DNA of 8,749 nucleotides from an uncultured Chitinophagaceae bacterium (lineage in GTDB: Bacteria > Bacteroidota > Bacteroidia > Chitinophagales > Chitinophagaceae). The stretch covers positions 1 through 8,749 of the forward strand of contig CAMLEM010000050.1 in NCBI GenBank assembly GCA_946479005.1, written 5' to 3'. Each line of letters opens with the position of its first letter. Within the stretch, counting starts at the first letter, position 1. This document shows, in pieces, positions 6,063 through 8,749 of the stretch. Under the pieces are notes generated by a model. That model did no database searches and was not told where the DNA came from. It saw only the letters and a program-made list of their open reading frames with translations. Position numbers and translations under genes: made by a program.

Positions 6063-7943
6063 CTATCTCAAAAAGAATTGAATGATAAAAATTATCACCA
6101 TACCCAGCACCATCAGCAATACATAATTACCCACCTGCCCGCTTTGCAGGAGCCGCAGCTGCCTGCCGCTATAGTTCACAAACCTTCCCACGCCGTTCAC
6201 CATTCCATCGATCACCGAGCTCTCGATCACGCGATCGAAGAACCCGCCGAGGCGGTGGAGCGGCTGCACGATGATCTTTTCATAGAGCTCATCCACATAC
6301 CATTTATTTTCAAGCACCCTGCCGAAGCCGGTGGCTTCCTTTCTCTGGTAATTGCGATACTGCATCCAGGCCAGGATGATCATCAGGATGGCCAGTGCGG
6401 TGGCAACGCCCATCAGCATATATTCAGTGGTATGTGAAATATGATGGGCTTCTCCCGCGGGAATCACCGGCGCGAGGAAGGCGGAAAGCTTATCTCCGCC
6501 CGCCATAAATATTTCGGGTATTCCTACGAATCCTCCAACGATGGATAGAATGGCAAGGATGATCAGTGGAATGGTCATCGCGGCCGGGCTTTCGTGCAGG
6601 TGATGGGCCTGCTCTTCAGTTCCCCTGAACTTCCCGGTGAAAGTGAGGAAGAGCAAACGGAACATATAGAACGCGGTGAGCATCGCGGTGAAAACGGCAA
6701 TCCCGTAGAAAACGGGATTCTTCATCCAGGCGCTTAAAAGGATCGCGTCCTTGGAAAAGAACCCACTCAGGGGAGGGATTCCCGCGATGGCGATACAACC
6801 AATGAGGAAGGTGATATAGGTTGTTTTGAGCTTTTTGCTTAGACCTCCCATATTCCGGATATCCTGCTCCCCACCCATCGCGTGGATCACGCTGCCGCTT
6901 CCGAGGAAGAGGAGCGCTTTAAAGAAAGCGTGGGTCATTACGTGGAACACGGCAGCCACATACGCGCCGGTGCCCAGGGCCAGGAACATAAAGCCGAGCT
7001 GGCTCACCGTTGAATAAGCCAGTACTTTCTTAATGTCATTCTGCTTCATTGCGATGCTGGCGGCCAGCAGTGCGGTAGCCAGTCCCACAATGGCAATGAT
7101 GTTCATTGTAAGCTCTGCCATCGAGAAAAGGGCATTGCTCCTGGCGATCATATAGATACCGGCCGTTACCATCGTAGCGGCGTGGATGAGGGCGGAAACG
7201 GGTGTGGGACCCGCCATCGCGTCGGGTAACCAGGTATAAAGAGGTATCTGGGCGCTTTTGCCAGTGGCTCCGATGAAAAGGAGAAGGGTAACTACGGTGA
7301 TGTCGGTGGAATTCAGTTTGCCCAGCGTATCTGTTGTAAAAAGTTCACTGAAACTGAGCGTACCCGCTTTGCCAATAAGCCAGAACAGGGCGATGAGGAA
7401 GGCGAGGTCGCCGATGCGGTTCATCACAAAGGCCTTGTTGGCGGCTTTGTTGTATTCAGGATTTTTGAACCAGTAGCCGATCAGCAGATAGGAACAAAGC
7501 CCCACGCCTTCCCAGCCGATGAAGAGGATGAGGAAATTGGCGCCGAGCACCAGCATCAGCATTGAGAAGACAAACAGGTTCAGGTAAGAGAAATAGCGCG
7601 CGAAATCGGGATCGTTCTCCCCGTGCATATAGGAAGTGGAATACACGTGTATCAGGAAACCCACACCTGTAATGATCAGCAGGAAGAGCGCGGAAAGCTG
7701 GTCGGCCTGCAGGGCAAAGGGGATCTTCAGCTTATCCACTGTAAGAAAATCAAAATACTGAACCACTTCCCCGCCATTCGCTCTCACATCGAGGAACACC
7801 ATCACACTGAGCACGAAGGAAGCCAGGATCACGCCGCAACCGATCAGGCTCACCATTGACTTCGACAAGCCTTTTCTTCCCAGTCCATTCAGGATGAACC
7901 CGGCCAGCGGCAGCAACACGATCAATAAGAGGTAGAGCTTCAT
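6063..7943 (-). CDS. nuoL: NADH-quinone oxidoreductase subunit L
   Basis: Distal antiporter-like subunit of complex I, 626 aa, carrying the long C-terminal lateral helix that runs along the membrane arm. Key residues seen: Glu145 in FIGWEGVGLCSYLLIGYW (E144 in E. coli), Lys229 in GATGKSAQIPLYTWLPDAM (K229), His254 in SALIHAATMVTAG (H254), Lys342 in HAFFKALLFLGSG (K342) and Lys398 in SGFFSKDAIL (K399). The conserved NDIKKVLAYSTVSQLGFM block is at 302-319. A His-rich loop (AHHLHE, 446-451) precedes the C-terminal part. The region from about 545 on (KWYVDELYEKIIVQP) matches the end of the lateral helix region, and the protein closes with a final membrane helix (606-624). It starts 8 bp after nuoK and ends 3 bp before nuoM. 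Length and motifs are typical, and nothing is missing. Confidence 0.98.
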   Translation of the reverse strand: MKLYLLLIVLLPLAGFILNGLGRKGLSKSMVSLIGCGVILASFVLSVMVFLDVRANGGEVVQYFDFLTVDKLKIPFALQADQLSALFLLIITGVGFLIHVYSTSYMHGENDPDFARYFSYLNLFVFSMLMLVLGANFLILFIGWEGVGLCSYLLIGYWFKNPEYNKAANKAFVMNRIGDLAFLIALFWLIGKAGTLSFSELFTTDTLGKLNSTDITVVTLLLFIGATGKSAQIPLYTWLPDAMAGPTPVSALIHAATMVTAGIYMIARSNALFSMAELTMNIIAIVGLATALLAASIAMKQNDIKKVLAYSTVSQLGFMFLALGTGAYVAAVFHVMTHAFFKALLFLGSGSVIHAMGGEQDIRNMGGLSKKLKTTYITFLIGCIAIAGIPPLSGFFSKDAILLSAWMKNPVFYGIAVFTAMLTAFYMFRLLFLTFTGKFRGTEEQAHHLHESPAAMTIPLIILAILSIVGGFVGIPEIFMAGGDKLSAFLAPVIPAGEAHHISHTTEYMLMGVATALAILMIILAWMQYRNYQRKEATGFGRVLENKWYVDELYEKIIVQPLHRLGGFFDRVIESSVIDGMVNGVGRFVNYSGRQLRLLQSGQVGNYVLLMVLGMVIIFIIQFFLR

Positions 7944-7951
7944 CGTGCCTG

Positions 7952-8281
7952 TTAATGTTTTAGCCTGTTTAAGAAATTAATGTCCACCGAGTGAATGTTC
8001 CGGTACATCATCACGATGATGGCCAGTCCCACACTCACCTCTGCCGCCGCCACTACCATAATGAAGAATACAAACAGCTGCCCGTCGGTCCCTGCCGTTG
8101 CGTTCGTCGCCGCCATCTTCAGGTGGTGCATCTTGGAGAACGCTACCAGCAGCAGGTTCACCGCGTTCAGCATCAGCTCTATGCACATAAAGATGATGAT
8201 GGCGTTGCGGCGCGTCAGCACTCCCACTATTCCGATGCTGAATAGTGCCAGTGCGAGGAATATGTAATAGTTTATGGGCAT
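7952..8281 (-). CDS. nuoK: NADH-quinone oxidoreductase subunit K
   Basis: Small three-helix subunit of complex I that carries part of the proton path between the quinone module and the pumping subunits, 109 aa. Helices at about 5-22, 27-48 and 69-92. Glu35 in [15 protein letters not shown] and Glu81 in [14 protein letters not shown] match E36 and E72 of E. coli NuoK. The loop between helices 2 and 3 ([20 protein letters not shown], 49-68) is about nine residues longer than in E. coli, which explains the shifted numbering of Glu81. The ATG at 8281 gives [10 protein letters not shown], a normal NuoK start, with an A-rich leader (AAAGAAAATAG) directly upstream. nuoL follows after 8 bp. Upstream, unlike the other nuo junctions here, a 141-bp repeat-filled spacer separates it from nuoJ. 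Confidence 0.97.
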   Translation of the reverse strand: MPINYYIFLALALFSIGIVGVLTRRNAIIIFMCIELMLNAVNLLLVAFSKMHHLKMAATNATAGTDGQLFVFFIMVVAAAEVSVGLAIIVMMYRNIHSVDINFLNRLKH

Positions 8282-8422
8282 CTATTTTCTTTAAATTCCA
8301 AAAAATCAAAATCCCAAATCCCAATTCCCAAATCTCAAATCCCAACTCATAATTCACGTTCCTTTAAACCAACTTCGGATTTCAGAAATCCGGATTCCGG
8401 AATCCGGAATCCGGAATCATAT
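8282..8422. other. Repeat-filled nuoJ-nuoK spacer
   Basis: A 141-bp gap inside an otherwise tightly packed operon. It holds an AT-rich leader next to nuoK (8282-8308), a tandem array of AAATCCC-like heptamers (8309-8350), 24 bp of non-repeated sequence (8351-8374), and a second tandem array of TCCGGAA-like heptamers reaching into the nuoJ stop codon (8375-8423). No gene is credible here; the open frame that begins in the first array and runs into nuoK in another frame is a shadow. Confidence 0.85.
8309..8350. repeat. Tandem array of AAATCCC heptamers
   Basis: Six head-to-tail 7-bp units with no spacer: AAATCCC at 8309, 8316 and 8337, AATTCCC at 8323, AAATCTC at 8330, and a degenerate AACTCAT at 8344. 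Read on the nuo coding strand the unit is GGGATTT. Related words continue weakly toward nuoK (AAATTCC at 8293-8299). Confidence 0.88.
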
Positions 8423-8423
8423 T
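8375..8423. repeat. Tandem array of TCCGGAA heptamers with inverted start
   Basis: Seven consecutive 7-bp units in one register. Units 3-6 (8389-8416) read TCCGGAT once and TCCGGAA three times. Units 1 and 2 (TCGGATT, TCAGAAA) and unit 7 (TCATATT, overlapping the nuoJ stop codon) are degenerate. Each good unit contains the palindrome TCCGGA, so the array can fold on itself in many registers. CGGATTT at 8376-8382 also pairs with AAATCCG at 8386-8392 around a 3-nt loop. Confidence 0.87.
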
Positions 8424-8749
8424 CACTCTTTCTTACCTATCACCACCGCCCCAACCATCGCGCTCAAAAAAAGTATACTCGCTATTTCAAACGGCACCAC
8501 GTAGGTGCTGAATAATTCCTTACCGAGGTTTTCGATCAGGCCGATATGGCCTTCCTTCACCAGGGCCTGCTGCTGCTTGAGCCCCGAATCTTTCAGGGCA
8601 GCCACCAGCACCAGCAACAAGCATCCCCCCGAAATGGCTCCCGCCAGCCTGAGCCAGCGGTTCTTCTGGGGCTCAGTGGAGCGGTTGAGGTTCATCAGCA
8701 TGATCACAAAAAGGAAGAGCACCATAATGGCGCCTGCATATACAATGAT
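8423..8749 (-). CDS. nuoJ: NADH-quinone oxidoreductase subunit J, 5' end outside window
   Basis: Membrane subunit of complex I, next to NuoK at the joint between the quinone module and the pumping subunits. Only the C-terminal 108 residues lie in the window; the frame is open to the right edge. The first visible residues, IIVYAGAIMVLFLFVIMLMN, are the highly conserved third-helix region of NuoJ, which includes the tyrosine that sits at the pi-bulge seen in complex I structures. A second helix follows at about 8593-8662, and a final one (VPFEIASILFLSAMVGAVVIG) ends the protein with KKE. The Met codon at 8725 is internal and is not the start. The TGA stop at 8425-8423 abuts the heptamer array. 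nuoA-I would be expected upstream, outside the window. Confidence 0.95.
   Translation of the reverse strand: MIVYAGAIMVLFLFVIMLMNLNRSTEPQKNRWLRLAGAISGGCLLLVLVAALKDSGLKQQQALVKEGHIGLIENLGKELFSTYVVPFEIASILFLSAMVGAVVIGKKE

Noticed and set aside
7977..8357. Minus-strand open frame of 126 codons beginning in the AAATCCC array and overlapping nuoK
   Set aside because: Its N-terminus is just the translated heptamer array and the rest is nuoK read in another frame; NuoK is clearly the real product.

Overview
This window reads almost entirely on the minus strand and looks like chromosomal DNA of a member of the Bacteroidota, probably Chitinophagaceae or a close relative. The evidence is a Bacteroidota-style ExbB with an extra N-terminal membrane segment, an ExbD whose periplasmic domain is much longer than the enterobacterial one, MacB-type permeases of the sort common in this phylum, the lack of clear Shine-Dalgarno sites, and spacer repeats of a kind I recall from these genomes. 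The lineage is inferred from sequence character only and was not checked by a search.

Layout, right to left in transcription order. Positions 8749-3193 hold the distal end of a respiratory complex I operon: nuoJ (5' end outside the window), nuoK, nuoL, nuoM and nuoN. These are the membrane-arm subunits. NuoL, NuoM and NuoN are the three antiporter-like proton-pumping subunits; NuoJ and NuoK link them to the quinone module. The key membrane Glu, Lys and His residues can be seen in each complete subunit. The gaps are 8, 3 and 2 bp, except at nuoJ-nuoK, where 141 bp is filled mostly with two different tandem arrays of 7-bp units.

Positions 3192-3057 hold a strong inverted repeat built from the heptamer CACAGAG at a strict 10-bp period. 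A single MacB/FtsX-type ABC transporter permease follows (3056-1782, GTG start, no ATPase gene beside it). A second, more diverged inverted repeat of the same heptamer family follows its stop codon (1768-1702). Positions 1482-1 then hold exbB and the start of exbD, a proton-driven energizer pair for TonB-type or Tol-type work in the envelope; exbD runs off the left edge.

Functionally, complex I builds the proton gradient and ExbB-ExbD spends it, but nothing in the sequence ties the two operons together beyond proximity. I see no tRNA, rRNA, CRISPR array, transposase, phage gene or defence system. The coding content is ordinary core metabolism. The part worth a second look is the spacers: all four repeat blocks are built from 7-nt units.
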